A stretch of DNA of 64,000 bases from Streptomyces cupreus (GCF_014257025.1 NZ_JACMSF010000035.1:1-64000), one strand, 5' to 3'; counted from the first letter of the stretch, positions 16,150 to 24,144 are shown. Notes: generated by a model not told the origin, from the sequence alone. Numbers and translations are program-made.

Positions 16150-17139
16150 CTACTCGCCCTCCACCGCCGACAGCCACAGCTTCACGTATCGCTCGACGTC
16201 GACGTCCAACGCCACGTCCACCAGCCGCTGTTCACGCTCCCCGTGGTGGATCTCCGCCTCGCCCGGACGCGGACGCCGGTCGACGATCGTCTGCCCTCGG
16301 GTCGGGCCCGGCGCCAACGAGACCTCCACCGGCAGGAGTTCGGTGGTGATGCCGCCCGGGTCGACGACCGCGCAGACCGCCCCCGCGTCACCGAGCCCGC
16401 CGGACGGGTCGTCGCCGTCCGGGTCGGGGGCGGAGGGGCGGTGGGCGAGGAGTTCACCGGCCAGCCGCAGCCGCGGCTCCGAACTGGCCCGCAGGCGCTG
16501 CACGTCCGCCGCCGGGACGAGAACCCGGCTGAAGACGTCCAGCCCGTACATGGTGATCGGCACCCCGGCGGTCAGCAGGATCGCGGCGGCCTCGGGGTCG
16601 TGCCAGACGTTGAACTCCGCGACCGGCGTGGCGTTCCCGACCTCCACCGCGCCGCCCATGAACACGATCCGCTCGATGTTCCGGACCACCTCGGGGTGTG
16701 TACGGAGCAACAGCGCGATGTTCGTCAGCGGCGCGGTCGGGATCAACGTCACGGGCCGCGGCGACGCCAGGATCTCCCGCCGCAGCAGCGTCACCGCGTC
16801 GACGTCCACCGGGCGCCGGGTCGGCGCGGGCAGGCCCAGGTCGCCCATCCCGTCCTGCCCGTGCACATGCGACGCCGCGCGCACCGGCTCGATCAACGGC
16901 CGCTCGGCACCCCGCGCGACCGGGATGTCACCGGCCCCGGCCTGCTCCAGCACGGTCAGGGTGTTGCGTACGACCCCGTCCACGCCGGTGTTCCCGGCCA
17001 CGCAGGTCACCGCCCGCACATCGAGCCCCGGATGCCGTACGGCGAACAACAGGGCCAGGGCGTCGTCGACGCCGGTGTCGCAGTCGATGATCACCGGGAT
17101 GGGCTGACCGGTCACGGGCGCTCCCTCTTCGACAGTCAC
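16150..17139 (-). CDS. Inosine/uridine-preferring nucleoside hydrolase
   Basis: 329 residues. The Ca2+-binding DTGVDDAL motif near residue 20 (IIDCDTGVDDALALL) is the hallmark of the IUNH family, which cleaves the N-glycosidic bond of ribonucleosides for salvage. Further family blocks are AVTCVAGNTGVDGVVRNTL, LIPTAPLTNIALLL, IVFMGGAVEVGNATPVAEFN and, in the C-terminal half, GDAGAVCAVVDPG, where the usual catalytic His/Asp block has the form D-A-x-A-V. The ATG at 17139 or the GTG at 17115 (VTGQPIPV) could be the start. The gene follows the threonyl-tRNA synthetase gene on the same strand with 13 bp between, so read-through is likely. Confidence 0.92.
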   Translation of the reverse strand: MTVEEGAPVTGQPIPVIIDCDTGVDDALALLFAVRHPGLDVRAVTCVAGNTGVDGVVRNTLTVLEQAGAGDIPVARGAERPLIEPVRAASHVHGQDGMGDLGLPAPTRRPVDVDAVTLLRREILASPRPVTLIPTAPLTNIALLLRTHPEVVRNIERIVFMGGAVEVGNATPVAEFNVWHDPEAAAILLTAGVPITMYGLDVFSRVLVPAADVQRLRASSEPRLRLAGELLAHRPSAPDPDGDDPSGGLGDAGAVCAVVDPGGITTELLPVEVSLAPGPTRGQTIVDRRPRPGEAEIHHGEREQRLVDVALDVDVERYVKLWLSAVEGE

Positions 17140-17152
17140 TACGCAACCGACC

Positions 17153-18367
17153 TTACGCAGCCCCCCACAGTTCGGCCCCGCGAGTCCGCACAGCCGCGTC
17201 GATCCGTCGCAGCAGCTCTGCCACGGGCACCGCCCCGACCCGGCTCCCGTCCCTCAGGCGTACGGCCGCCAGGTCGCCGTCGGTCTCCCGGTCCCCGATC
17301 ACCGCCTGGTACGGCACGAGCCGGGCCGCCCGGATCCGGGCGCCGAGGGTGCCGTCGCCGGGGCCGGAGAGCTCGGCGCGGAGTCCGGCCGCCCGAGCCC
17401 GCCGTACGACCTCGTCCGCCTGCTCCACCTGGGCGTCCGCCACCGGTAGCACCATCAGTTGCACGGGGGCCAGCCAGGCCGGGAAGGCGCCGCCGTGGAC
17501 CTCGATGAGGTGGGCGACGGCCCGTTCCACACTGCCGATGATGCTGCGGTGCACCATGACCGGACGGTGTTTCGCACCGTCGGGGCCGATGTAGTGCAGA
17601 TCGAAGCGTTCGGGCTGGTGGAAGTCGATCTGGACGGTGGAGAGGGTGGACTCGCGGCCGGCGGGGTCGGTGATCTGCACGTCGATCTTGGGGCCGTAGA
17701 AGGCGGCCTCGCCCTTGACCGCTTCGTGCTCGACGCCGTCCAGCGCCTCCCGCAGCAGCGCGGTCGCCCGCCGCCACAGTTCCGGGTCGGCGACGTACTT
17801 GCCGCCCTCGCCCGGGAGCGAGAGCCGGTACCGGGACGCGCGGATGCCGAGGTCGGCGTAGGCCCGCCTGATCAGGTCCAGGGCGGCGCGGGCCTCCTGG
17901 GCCGCCTGTTCCAGGGTGCAGAAGACATGCGCGTCATTGAGGTGGATCGCGCGCACCCGGGTCAGACCGCCGAGCGCGCCCCACAGCTCGGAGCGGTACA
18001 TGTCGCCCAACTCCGCCATACGCAAGGGGAGTTCACGGTAGCTGTGGGAGCGGGAGCGGTAGATGAGGGCGTGGTGCGGGCAGAGGCTGGGCCGCAGGAC
18101 GACCTCCTCCGCGCCCAGCGGCATCGGCGGGAACATGTCGTCGCTGTAGTGCGACCAGTGCCCGGAGATCTCGTACAGCCGACGTTTGCCGAGGACGGGC
18201 GAGTACACATGCCGGTACCCGGCGGCGCGCTCCTCCTCGCGGATGTACTCCTCCAGTTCGTGGCGTACGACGGCGCCGTCGGGGAGCCAGTACGGCAGTC
18301 CCGCGCCCATGAGGGGGTCGGTGTCGAAGAGGTCGAGTTCGCGGCCGAGTCGGCGGTGGTCGTGCAT
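17153..18367 (-). CDS. thrS2: Short threonyl-tRNA synthetase lacking editing domains
   Basis: 404 residues against about 650 for full ThrRS. The TGS and SAD/editing domains at the N-terminus are absent, and the catalytic core starts almost at once. The zinc ligands are present as C96 (RPSLCPHHA), H147 (LNDAHVFC) and H273 (RPVMVHRSI). Class II motifs 2 and 3 are intact (DMYRSELWGALGGLTRVRA; GSVERAVAHLIE). The anticodon-binding domain covers about residues 300-400. It should charge tRNA-Thr but cannot clear Ser mischarging in cis. The ATG at 18367 follows GAGGGAG. The leader carries a threonine attenuator, so it should be made when Thr-tRNA is scarce. A second, full-length copy is expected elsewhere in the genome. 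Confidence 0.92.
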   Translation of the reverse strand: MHDHRRLGRELDLFDTDPLMGAGLPYWLPDGAVVRHELEEYIREEERAAGYRHVYSPVLGKRRLYEISGHWSHYSDDMFPPMPLGAEEVVLRPSLCPHHALIYRSRSHSYRELPLRMAELGDMYRSELWGALGGLTRVRAIHLNDAHVFCTLEQAAQEARAALDLIRRAYADLGIRASRYRLSLPGEGGKYVADPELWRRATALLREALDGVEHEAVKGEAAFYGPKIDVQITDPAGRESTLSTVQIDFHQPERFDLHYIGPDGAKHRPVMVHRSIIGSVERAVAHLIEVHGGAFPAWLAPVQLMVLPVADAQVEQADEVVRRARAAGLRAELSGPGDGTLGARIRAARLVPYQAVIGDRETDGDLAAVRLRDGSRVGAVPVAELLRRIDAAVRTRGAELWGAA

Positions 18368-18410
18368 GTCGTACTCCCTCGCTCAGGGGGGCGAGGAGTC
18401 CGGAAACGCT

Positions 18411-18440
18411 GAAGCCCCGGGGCGCTCGCCCCGGGGCTTC
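18411..18440 (-). terminator. Attenuator terminator hairpin before thrS2
   Basis: A perfect 13-bp stem, GAAGCCCCGGGGC with GCCCCGGGGCTTC, closes a 4-nt loop between the leader peptide stop and the synthetase start. Bases 18407-18415 (read as GCTTCAGCG on the transcript) can instead pair with CGCTGAAAGC (18453-18462) just after the leader, which would open the terminator. Confidence 0.75.
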
Positions 18441-18456
18441 GTTCGCTGCTCAGCTT

Positions 18457-18513
18457 TCAGCGCGCCGGGACCGGATCCGGCGTCGTCGTGAGAGACATGG
18501 GGGCGCGCTGCAT
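18457..18513 (-). CDS. Threonine-rich leader peptide of the thrS2 attenuator
   Basis: The 18-residue peptide MQRAPMSLTTTPDPVPAR has three consecutive ACG threonine codons at residues 9-11 (18481-18489) and a TGA stop at 18457. There is no ribosome site; instead TACCGT lies 6 nt before the ATG, the spacing of a -10 box driving a leaderless transcript. The transcript bases CAGCGCGCC (18502-18510), right after the ATG, are an exact complement of GGCGCGCTG (18458-18466) at the end of the peptide. A ribosome stalled at the Thr codons would mask the first arm and release the second to form the antiterminator. This is the classical layout of ribosome-mediated attenuation. Confidence 0.7.
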   Translation of the reverse strand: MQRAPMSLTTTPDPVPAR

Positions 18514-18666
18514 GAGGTGACGGTAGCGAGGGGTGACGGGGGCGGGCGAACGTTTTTCGCTGACCCCGCTCACCCGGACGGACCGGCGCACTGGTGGACC
18601 GCCCCGCTCGGTGGTGCCTTGAAAGCACGCACTTCGATCATGGCAGCGCCCCCAGGAGGCCACACG

Positions 18667-19425
18667 ATGCCCCGCGTCCCCATCGCCCCGGCCCTCGCCC
18701 TGGGCGCCCTGCTGACCGCGACCGCCTGCGGCGCCGGCGGATCGGACACCACGGCCAGGCCCCCGGCATCCGCCTCCCCCACCGCGTCACCGCCCACGTC
18801 CGCCCCGTCCCCGGCGTCCGCTCCCGCCCTCACCGAGGCGCAGGCCCGGGCGGCCCTGATCACCGAGGCGGACCTCGGCGAACCCTGGTCGGCGACCCAG
18901 GGCGCCGCCACCTGGCGGGACGGCATGCTCAAGGCGAGCACCGACAAGGCCGACTGCCGACGGCTGCTGGACGTCCTCTACACCGAGGAGTTCTTCGGCC
19001 CCGACGCCCGCACGCGCGCGGTGACCGGCCTGGACGACGACTGGGACGGGGCCCAGATCCGCTACCAGGTGGTGGCCCACCCGTCCAAGGACGTGGACCG
19101 CACCCTGTCCTGGCTGAAGTCCCTGCCGAAGAAGTGCGGTGAGTTCACGGCGGTGACCGGGACCGGGGCTCCGGAGTACGGCGAGGTCTACGAGACGGAA
19201 CTCCCCGAGGTCGGCGACGCCCGTCAGGGCCTGCGCATCACGCTGAGCGCCGACGACGAGACCACGCTCACGCTGGACGTGGCCGCGGTCCGCGTCGGCG
19301 ACGACGCGATGGTCCTCACCAACGGCGGCCTCGGTGACGTACCGGCCGACGCGACCTGGGTGGCGACGGAACTCGGGGCAGAGCGGCTGGCGGAGGTGCG
19401 GAAGTCGGGGCGCGCGGAGGTCTGA
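18667..19425 (+). CDS. Secreted lipoprotein of unknown function
   Basis: 252 residues from the ATG at 18667, behind AGGAGG. A lipoprotein signal (ALALGALLTATAC) gives the lipid-modified Cys near residue 21, followed by a Thr/Ser/Pro-rich linker to about residue 55. The exported domain (ALTEAQARAALITEADLGEPW and so on) resembles sensor-like or PknH-C-like lipoprotein domains common in Streptomyces, with one Cys pair (KADCRRLL, PKKCGEF). It is probably held on the outer face of the membrane. No catalytic motif is seen. The gene stands alone between the thrS2 leader and another secreted protein. Confidence 0.85.
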   Translation: MPRVPIAPALALGALLTATACGAGGSDTTARPPASASPTASPPTSAPSPASAPALTEAQARAALITEADLGEPWSATQGAATWRDGMLKASTDKADCRRLLDVLYTEEFFGPDARTRAVTGLDDDWDGAQIRYQVVAHPSKDVDRTLSWLKSLPKKCGEFTAVTGTGAPEYGEVYETELPEVGDARQGLRITLSADDETTLTLDVAAVRVGDDAMVLTNGGLGDVPADATWVATELGAERLAEVRKSGRAEV

Positions 19426-19564
19426 CCGCGCCTTGGTGGTTCGGATACGACCGTATGGCTCACCCGAGACGTCCGTACGGCCGAGCCGTACGCGTCAGCG
19501 GCGGTGGCGGCCGGAAGAATCGCAGGCAGTTGTGTCGCCCTCCGTTCGAGGAGCTCTGCCGACC

Positions 19565-20296
19565 ATGAACAGGTTCAGCAAGATCGTGTCCGGGCTCGCC
19601 CTCGCCGGTGCCGTGCTGTCGGGGGCGCCGGGGCAGGCCGTGGCGGAGGGCGGGCGCGAGCTGTGGGGCGCCGCCACCATCGAGCCCGGTCGGGAAGGCA
19701 TCGTCGAGGTCGCCGGGTACACCGGGCCCGGCCTCGGCGCCGGATCGGCGCTGACGCTGACGGCACCCGCCCCGGCCGTCGTCACCGGCACGCCCCTCGA
19801 CGCCCGCGGCTACCGCGGTGCCGTCGCCTCCGGCGGGCGCAGTGGCACGTACACCTTCACCGGGCCCTCGGCGGACGAGTCGTGGCGGGGCCGTGGCTTC
19901 CCGTTCGTGCTGTCCGTGCCCGCGAAGGCGGTCCCCGGCACCCGGCTCACCGGCTGCACGATGGTGCTGACGGACGCGAAGGGCGTACCGAAGGAGCGGG
20001 GCGCCTGTACGGTCACCGTCGGCCTGCCCGCACCGACGCTGCTGCGGCCGCAGTCGGGCGTACCGCTGACCGCGCGCCCCGAGGCCTCCGGCACCGCCTA
20101 CCCCGGCGCGCAGGTCAGCGTCAGGGACGCCCTGGAGAACGAGGTCTGCTCCACGACCGCCACCGCCGAGGGCCGCTGGTCCTGCGTCCCGGCGCTCCCC
20201 CTCACCCCGGGCCCGGGCCTGCTCCAGGCGACGGCCACGCTGAACGGCGTCGCGGCCGTGAGCGACCAGATCGCCGTGACCATCGAGGGCGCCTGA
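19565..20296 (+). CDS. Secreted protein with a C-terminal Ig-like domain
   Basis: 243 residues. A Sec signal peptide (MNRFSKIVSGLALAGAVLSG, cleavage after GQAVA) leads to a beta-rich domain with TGTPLDARGYRGAVASGG and TGPSADESWRGRGFPF. The C-terminal module from about residue 160 (PAPTLLRPQSGVPLT, GTAYPGAQVSVRD, GRWSCVPALPLTPG) looks like an Ig-like adhesion or carboxypeptidase-regulatory-like fold. Two Cys pairs may be disulfides. I recognise no enzyme. The gene converges on the M24 peptidase gene with 12 bp between them. The ribosome site is weak (GAGGAGCTCTGCCGACC). Confidence 0.8.
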   Translation: MNRFSKIVSGLALAGAVLSGAPGQAVAEGGRELWGAATIEPGREGIVEVAGYTGPGLGAGSALTLTAPAPAVVTGTPLDARGYRGAVASGGRSGTYTFTGPSADESWRGRGFPFVLSVPAKAVPGTRLTGCTMVLTDAKGVPKERGACTVTVGLPAPTLLRPQSGVPLTARPEASGTAYPGAQVSVRDALENEVCSTTATAEGRWSCVPALPLTPGPGLLQATATLNGVAAVSDQIAVTIEGA

Positions 20297-20308
20297 GCGC
20301 GGGCGCTC

Positions 20309-21433
20309 TCACTCCACGAACGCCATCTCCCGCGAGGTGTTGTTCAGCCGCCGCCCCCCGTCCTCCGTGCACGTCACGATGTCCTCGATGCGCACCCCGA
20401 ACCGGCCTGGCAGATAGATCCCCGGCTCGATCGAGAAGCACATCCCCGGCACCAGCGGCAGTTGCTCCCCCTCGACCAGGTACGGCGGCTCGTGCGTCGT
20501 GACGCCGATGCCGTGGCCGGTGCGGTGCACGAAGTACTCGCCGTACCCCGCGACCTCGATCACCGTCCGGGCCGTCCGGTCGATGTCCTGGCAGGCCACT
20601 CCGGGGCGCACCGCCTCGAAGGCCGCCTGCTGGGCCGTGCGCACGATGTCGTGGACCCGGCGTTCCTCGTCCGTCGCCGGGCCGACGTGGACCGTGCGGG
20701 TGGTGTCGGAGCCGTAGCCGCCGAGGAGGCCGCCGAAGTCGAGGACGACCATGTCGCCGCGCCGGATGACCCGGTCGCCCGCCTCGTGGTGCGGGTCGGC
20801 GCCGTTCGGGCCCGAGCCGACCACCGTGAAGTCGACCTGGGAGTGGCCGTGTGCGCGCAGGAGGCGGGCCAGGTCGGCGGCCACGTCCCGCTCACGGCGG
20901 CCGGTGAAGCGTACGGAGAGGATCTCCTCGTAGGCCGCGTCCGCCGCGGCGCCCGCCGCCGCCATGCGGGCCACCTCGTGTTCGTCCTTCACCGCGCGGA
21001 GCATCGGCAGCACGGTGGTCAGGGCGCGGTAGGTGGTGAGCGGCAGGGCTTCCTGGAGGCCCAGCAGATGCAGGGCCCAGGTCGAGTCCGAGATGCCGTA
21101 GCGGCCCTGCGGGCGCAGCAGTCCGGCCGCCGCCGCGTACGGGTCCTGTCCGTCCCGCCAGTCCGAAAGACGCAGCGCGCCCGCGCCGGGGCAGGCCTCG
21201 GCGTCGGGGCGTTCCAGTGCCGGGACCAGCAGCCGGGGTTCGGACTCGGGGGTGAGGACGAGGAGGGTCAGCCGTTCGGTGATCGCGGTCGGGCGGTAGC
21301 CGCACAGCCAGGTCAGATCGGGGCCCGGGGTGACCAGCAGCCCCGAGAGCCCGGCGGCGATGGTGTCCCGGGTGGCCCGGTCCATACGGTCCGCGTGGTC
21401 CTGCTCGGTGAAGGCCGAGGGTGCCTCGGTCAT
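20309..21433 (-). CDS. M24 family Xaa-Pro aminopeptidase
   Basis: 374 residues with a creatinase-like N-terminal domain (TRDTIAAGLSGLLVTPGPDLTWLCGYRP) and a C-terminal pita-bread metallopeptidase domain. The metal ligands are seen in DMVVLDFGGLLGGYGSDTTRT (two Asp), VHRTGHGIG (His), FSIEPGIYLPG (Glu) and GVRIEDIVT (Glu). The enzyme would remove N-terminal residues before proline; it has no signal peptide, so it is cytoplasmic. Length fits the PepQ/Xaa-Pro dipeptidase class. The ATG at 21433 begins MTEAPSAFTEQDH. Confidence 0.93.
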   Translation of the reverse strand: MTEAPSAFTEQDHADRMDRATRDTIAAGLSGLLVTPGPDLTWLCGYRPTAITERLTLLVLTPESEPRLLVPALERPDAEACPGAGALRLSDWRDGQDPYAAAAGLLRPQGRYGISDSTWALHLLGLQEALPLTTYRALTTVLPMLRAVKDEHEVARMAAAGAAADAAYEEILSVRFTGRRERDVAADLARLLRAHGHSQVDFTVVGSGPNGADPHHEAGDRVIRRGDMVVLDFGGLLGGYGSDTTRTVHVGPATDEERRVHDIVRTAQQAAFEAVRPGVACQDIDRTARTVIEVAGYGEYFVHRTGHGIGVTTHEPPYLVEGEQLPLVPGMCFSIEPGIYLPGRFGVRIEDIVTCTEDGGRRLNNTSREMAFVE

Positions 21434-21517
21434 GGTCCAACCCCGTCGCCGTCGGTTGCGCTGACCTGTCCATTGGAGGCGGGGGCGCGGGGCGCCGCCC
21501 AGAGGGGCTCGGCCGTT

Positions 21518-21531
21518 CGGGTGGTCACCCG
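21518..21531. promoter_or_regulatory. 14-bp palindrome in the divergent M24/DUF7144 region
   Basis: CGGGTG-GT-CACCCG is a perfect 6-2-6 palindrome flanked by GTT and GTTC. It sits in the 213-bp gap between the divergent peptidase and membrane protein genes and is a candidate operator. Confidence 0.3.
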
Positions 21532-21646
21532 TTCGGATCGGCTCGCCCTGCGCGCGCCCGCACAGCCGCAGATCGTGGACGTATCGACGTCATCGGCGGG
21601 TCGGCGCGCAGGGTGCCGTCCGCCCCGGACGGAACGGGACGGTTCC

Positions 21647-22195
21647 ATGACTCAGCAGCCGCACGCGAAGCCGCCGACCGCCGAGGAGGGGCAGAAGCCC
21701 CCGGTCTGGGAGGAGAGCAACCGCCCGGCCGGACCGGCACCCGGCACCGCCGGCCGGCAAGGTCCCCCGGCCGACACCGCCTGGCAGACCGCCTGGCAGA
21801 CCGGCGGACTGGTCTTCGCCGGAATCCTGATGCTGGTCAACGGCATCGTGGCGATGCTCCAGGGCATCTCCGCGCTCGCCTCGGACGATGTGTACGACAG
21901 GGTCACCGAGTACGTCTACGAGATCAGCCTCACCGGCTGGGGCGTGATCCTGCTGTGCCTGGGCGCGCTGGCCGCGGTGGTGGGCTGGGGCATCCTCAAG
22001 GGCATGTGGTGGGCCCGGATGACCGGTATCTTCCTGGCCTCCTTGAACATGGTCGCCCACTTCCTGTTCATGCCGTACTCGCCGGTGTGGTCGGTCCTCA
22101 TGGTCGCGATCGACTTCTTCGTGATCTGGGCCCTCGCCACGGCTCCCGCCAAGGCGGACGCCTCGAAGCGCCCCGCCGCGTCGGCGGGGCGCTGA
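21647..22195 (+). CDS. DUF7144-type membrane protein
   Basis: 182 residues. A hydrophilic, Pro-rich N-terminus of about 50 residues is followed by four hydrophobic segments: TGGLVFAGILMLVNGIVAML, GWGVILLCLGALAAVVGWGIL, a third near MTGIFLASLNMVAHFLF and a fourth at VWSVLMVAIDFFVIWAL. This pattern and the WWARMTGIF motif match a family widespread in Streptomyces and often stress-inducible. No function is established. The ATG at 21647 has only a weak GGGACGG before it. The gene ends at a strong hairpin. Confidence 0.78.
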   Translation: MTQQPHAKPPTAEEGQKPPVWEESNRPAGPAPGTAGRQGPPADTAWQTAWQTGGLVFAGILMLVNGIVAMLQGISALASDDVYDRVTEYVYEISLTGWGVILLCLGALAAVVGWGILKGMWWARMTGIFLASLNMVAHFLFMPYSPVWSVLMVAIDFFVIWALATAPAKADASKRPAASAGR

Positions 22196-22213
22196 TCCGG
22201 CTTCCCCGGAGTG

Positions 22214-22243
22214 GGGGCTGCCCCTGATCGGCGGGGCAGCCCC
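22214..22243. terminator. Bidirectional terminator
   Basis: GGGGCTGCCCC (22214-22224) pairs with GGGGCAGCCCC (22233-22243) around an 8-nt loop, between the convergent DUF7144 and DUF6479 genes. Confidence 0.75.
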
Positions 22244-22253
22244 TGGTCGTGGC

Positions 22254-22622
22254 TCAGACGTGGCCCAGGCCACCGCTGCCGAAGGACCCGCTGGACCCCG
22301 GGAGCCAGCGCTTGCGCTTCTGGTCCTTGCCTCGCTTGCTGCCCGCGTGCCGGAGGTCGTACGGCATGAGCCGCTCGCCGCCCTCCGACAGCGGCACTTC
22401 GTCCGGCTCCCGCATCTCTCTCATCTCGCGGACCGGCCCGCCCTCGGGCAGCTTCGGCTGCTCCTCGGGGCGAGGATGCGGAAGCTCCCGGTCCATGACC
22501 CGCATGCCGTACTGCACGGCCCACACCAGTGCACCGGCGATGAAGAGGCCGCCGGCAAAGGCGGCGATCACGTTGAGTACGTCACTCGACGTGGCCGCTA
22601 GTTCAAGCGTTGTCGCACTCAT
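22254..22622 (-). CDS. DUF6479-type single-pass membrane protein
   Basis: 122 residues. The N-terminal hydrophobic segment (VLNVIAAFAGGLFIAGALVWAVQYGM) is followed by a charged cytoplasmic tail with PRPEEQPKLPEGGPVREMRE and SEGGERLMPYDLR. The C-terminus is basic, then Gly/Ser-rich. This matches small DUF6479 proteins of Streptomyces; the function is unknown. The ATG at 22622 begins MSATTLELAATS. Confidence 0.78.
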   Translation of the reverse strand: MSATTLELAATSSDVLNVIAAFAGGLFIAGALVWAVQYGMRVMDRELPHPRPEEQPKLPEGGPVREMREMREPDEVPLSEGGERLMPYDLRHAGSKRGKDQKRKRWLPGSSGSFGSGGLGHV

Positions 22623-22685
22623 GCACCAATTATCCCCGAAACGGCCGAATGCACGCCCCTTGGGGAGGGCCGGATTCCGTCGCCG

Positions 22686-23288
22686 TCAGTCCGTCTCGGC
22701 CGCCGTGCGCCGGGCGTAGGCACGGGCCGCTCGGGCGCGGTCGCCGCAGCGGGTGGAGCACCAGTGCCGACGGCCGTGCCGCAGCAGATAGCGGGTGCAG
22801 GGCGGTGAGCCGCAGGCTGTCAGGCGCTCCGCGTCGGCCCCGGTGAGCAGGTCGGCGGCGTCGGCGGCGAGGGCCGCCAGGGCGTGGTCGAGGATCTGGT
22901 CGGTGGGGTGGGCGACGGCCCGGTACAGCCCACGGGTGGCGTCCCAGCGCAGCAGGGGCGCGGCCGGCGCCCGGGTGAGCGCGTCATTGACGGCGGCCAG
23001 AGCCCCGGTGGGCGCGGGCGCCCCGTCGAGACGGGCGGCGAGCAGTGCCCGGATCTGCTCGCGCAGGGACCGCAACTGCGCGGCGCACATCTCCCGGATG
23101 CCCGCGTCGGCGGGCGCGAGACCGTGCTCCTCCAGCCACTGCCCGGCGCCCTCGGGGGTGCCGAGGAAGTCGATGTAGTGCCCGCCGGGCAGGGCGATGG
23201 CGCTGTTGGCGAAGTCGAGCGCCGGGTACTGCTCCGCGCCGGGGGCGGGCGGCAGCGCACTGCCGTCGACGGCAACGGTCTCTCTCAT
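22686..23288 (-). CDS. CGNR zinc-finger (ABATE-domain) regulator
   Basis: 200 residues. The N-terminal half is an ABATE stress-response domain (PALDFANSAIALPGGHYIDF). The C-terminus is a CGNR-type zinc finger: ACGSPPCTRYLLRHGRRHWCSTRCGDRARAA, with four Cys in C-x4-C and C-x3-C spacing. These proteins are presumed DNA-binding regulators. The divergent gene encodes a metallo-beta-lactamase-fold protein, and the region between them carries a perfect inverted repeat, so this protein probably regulates that neighbour and itself. The ATG at 23288 was preferred; the ATG at 23297 (MRLMRETV) is also possible. Confidence 0.85.
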   Translation of the reverse strand: MRETVAVDGSALPPAPGAEQYPALDFANSAIALPGGHYIDFLGTPEGAGQWLEEHGLAPADAGIREMCAAQLRSLREQIRALLAARLDGAPAPTGALAAVNDALTRAPAAPLLRWDATRGLYRAVAHPTDQILDHALAALAADAADLLTGADAERLTACGSPPCTRYLLRHGRRHWCSTRCGDRARAARAYARRTAAETD

Positions 23289-23311
23289 GAGCCTCATGGT
23301 ACGTCTTGCGC

Positions 23312-23367
23312 CCATCCGTGAGAAAGGTCTACGGTCTCTCACGGATGGCCTATCTCTTATCCGTGAG
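23312..23367. promoter_or_regulatory. Operator-like repeats between the CGNR and MBL genes
   Basis: CCATCCGTGAGA (23312-23323) and TCTCACGGATGG (23337-23348) are perfect 12-bp inverted repeats separated by 13 bp. A third half-site, ATCCGTGAG (23359-23367), lies 12 bp before the ATG of the hydrolase. The set occupies the shared promoter region and is best read as the binding array of the adjacent regulator. Confidence 0.6.
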
Positions 23368-23379
23368 GAGCCTTGATCC

Positions 23380-24138
23380 ATGTCCAAAGACCTGCCCGTT
23401 CGCGTCCTCGGCGGCCCGACCGCCTTCTTCGAGTACGGCGGCCTGAACTTCCTGACCGACCCGACCTTCGACGCCCCCGGCGAGTACGGAGGACCGGGCC
23501 GCCCGACGCTGCGCAAGCTGGCCCCGTCACCGGTCGCCCCCACGGATCTGGGCCGCATCGACGTGGTCCTGCTCTCCCACGACGAGCACGCGGACAACCT
23601 CGACCACGCGGGCCGCGCCCTGCTGGCCGACGTCCCGCTCACCCTGACCACGCCCAGCGGCGGCAGCCGGCTCGGCGGCAACGCCAAGGGCATGGCGGAC
23701 TGGGAGACGGTGCAGCTGGACCGGCCCGGTGGCGGCACGGTGACGGTGACGGCCGTACCGGCGATCCACGGCCCGGGACCCCGGGAGGCGGTGGAGCCGA
23801 TCACCGGCGAGGTCGTGGGCTTCGTCCTGACCGGCGAGGGCCTGCCCTCGGTCTACGTCAGCGGAGACAACGCGTCCCTGGACGCGGTGAAGGAGACAGC
23901 GGACCGGTTCGGCCCGGTCGACACGGCGATCCTGTTCGCCGGTGCCCCCCGCTTCCCGGTCCTCTTCGACGGTGCCCCGCTCGTCCTCGACAGCGCTCAG
24001 GCCGCCGAGGCCGCGCGGATCCTCGATGCCCGCCGCGTCGTGCCGGTCCACTGCGACAGCTGGGCCCACTTCACGGAAGGGCGCGAGGACGTGGTGGCCG
24101 CGTTCCAGGCGGCCGGTCTCGCCGACCGCCTGGACTGA
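23380..24138 (+). CDS. Metallo-beta-lactamase-fold hydrolase (UlaG-like)
   Basis: 252 residues. The metal-binding loop reads LLSHDEHADNLD near residue 66, an H-x-x-H-x-D form of the MBL motif. Further ligands are probably in AVPAIHGPG, VYVSGDNAS and VPVHCDSWAHF. The order fits UlaG/YcbL-type metal-dependent hydrolases acting on small phosphorylated or lactone substrates in the cytoplasm; no substrate can be named. GTGAGGAG lies upstream of the ATG at 23380. Expression is probably under the divergent CGNR regulator. Confidence 0.88.
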   Translation: MSKDLPVRVLGGPTAFFEYGGLNFLTDPTFDAPGEYGGPGRPTLRKLAPSPVAPTDLGRIDVVLLSHDEHADNLDHAGRALLADVPLTLTTPSGGSRLGGNAKGMADWETVQLDRPGGGTVTVTAVPAIHGPGPREAVEPITGEVVGFVLTGEGLPSVYVSGDNASLDAVKETADRFGPVDTAILFAGAPRFPVLFDGAPLVLDSAQAAEAARILDARRVVPVHCDSWAHFTEGREDVVAAFQAAGLADRLD

Positions 24139-24144
24139 ACCCGG

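Noticed and set aside
17153-18367. Short ThrRS considered as a pseudogene
   Set aside because: All catalytic motifs, zinc ligands and the anticodon domain are intact, and it has a good ribosome site and an elaborate leader.
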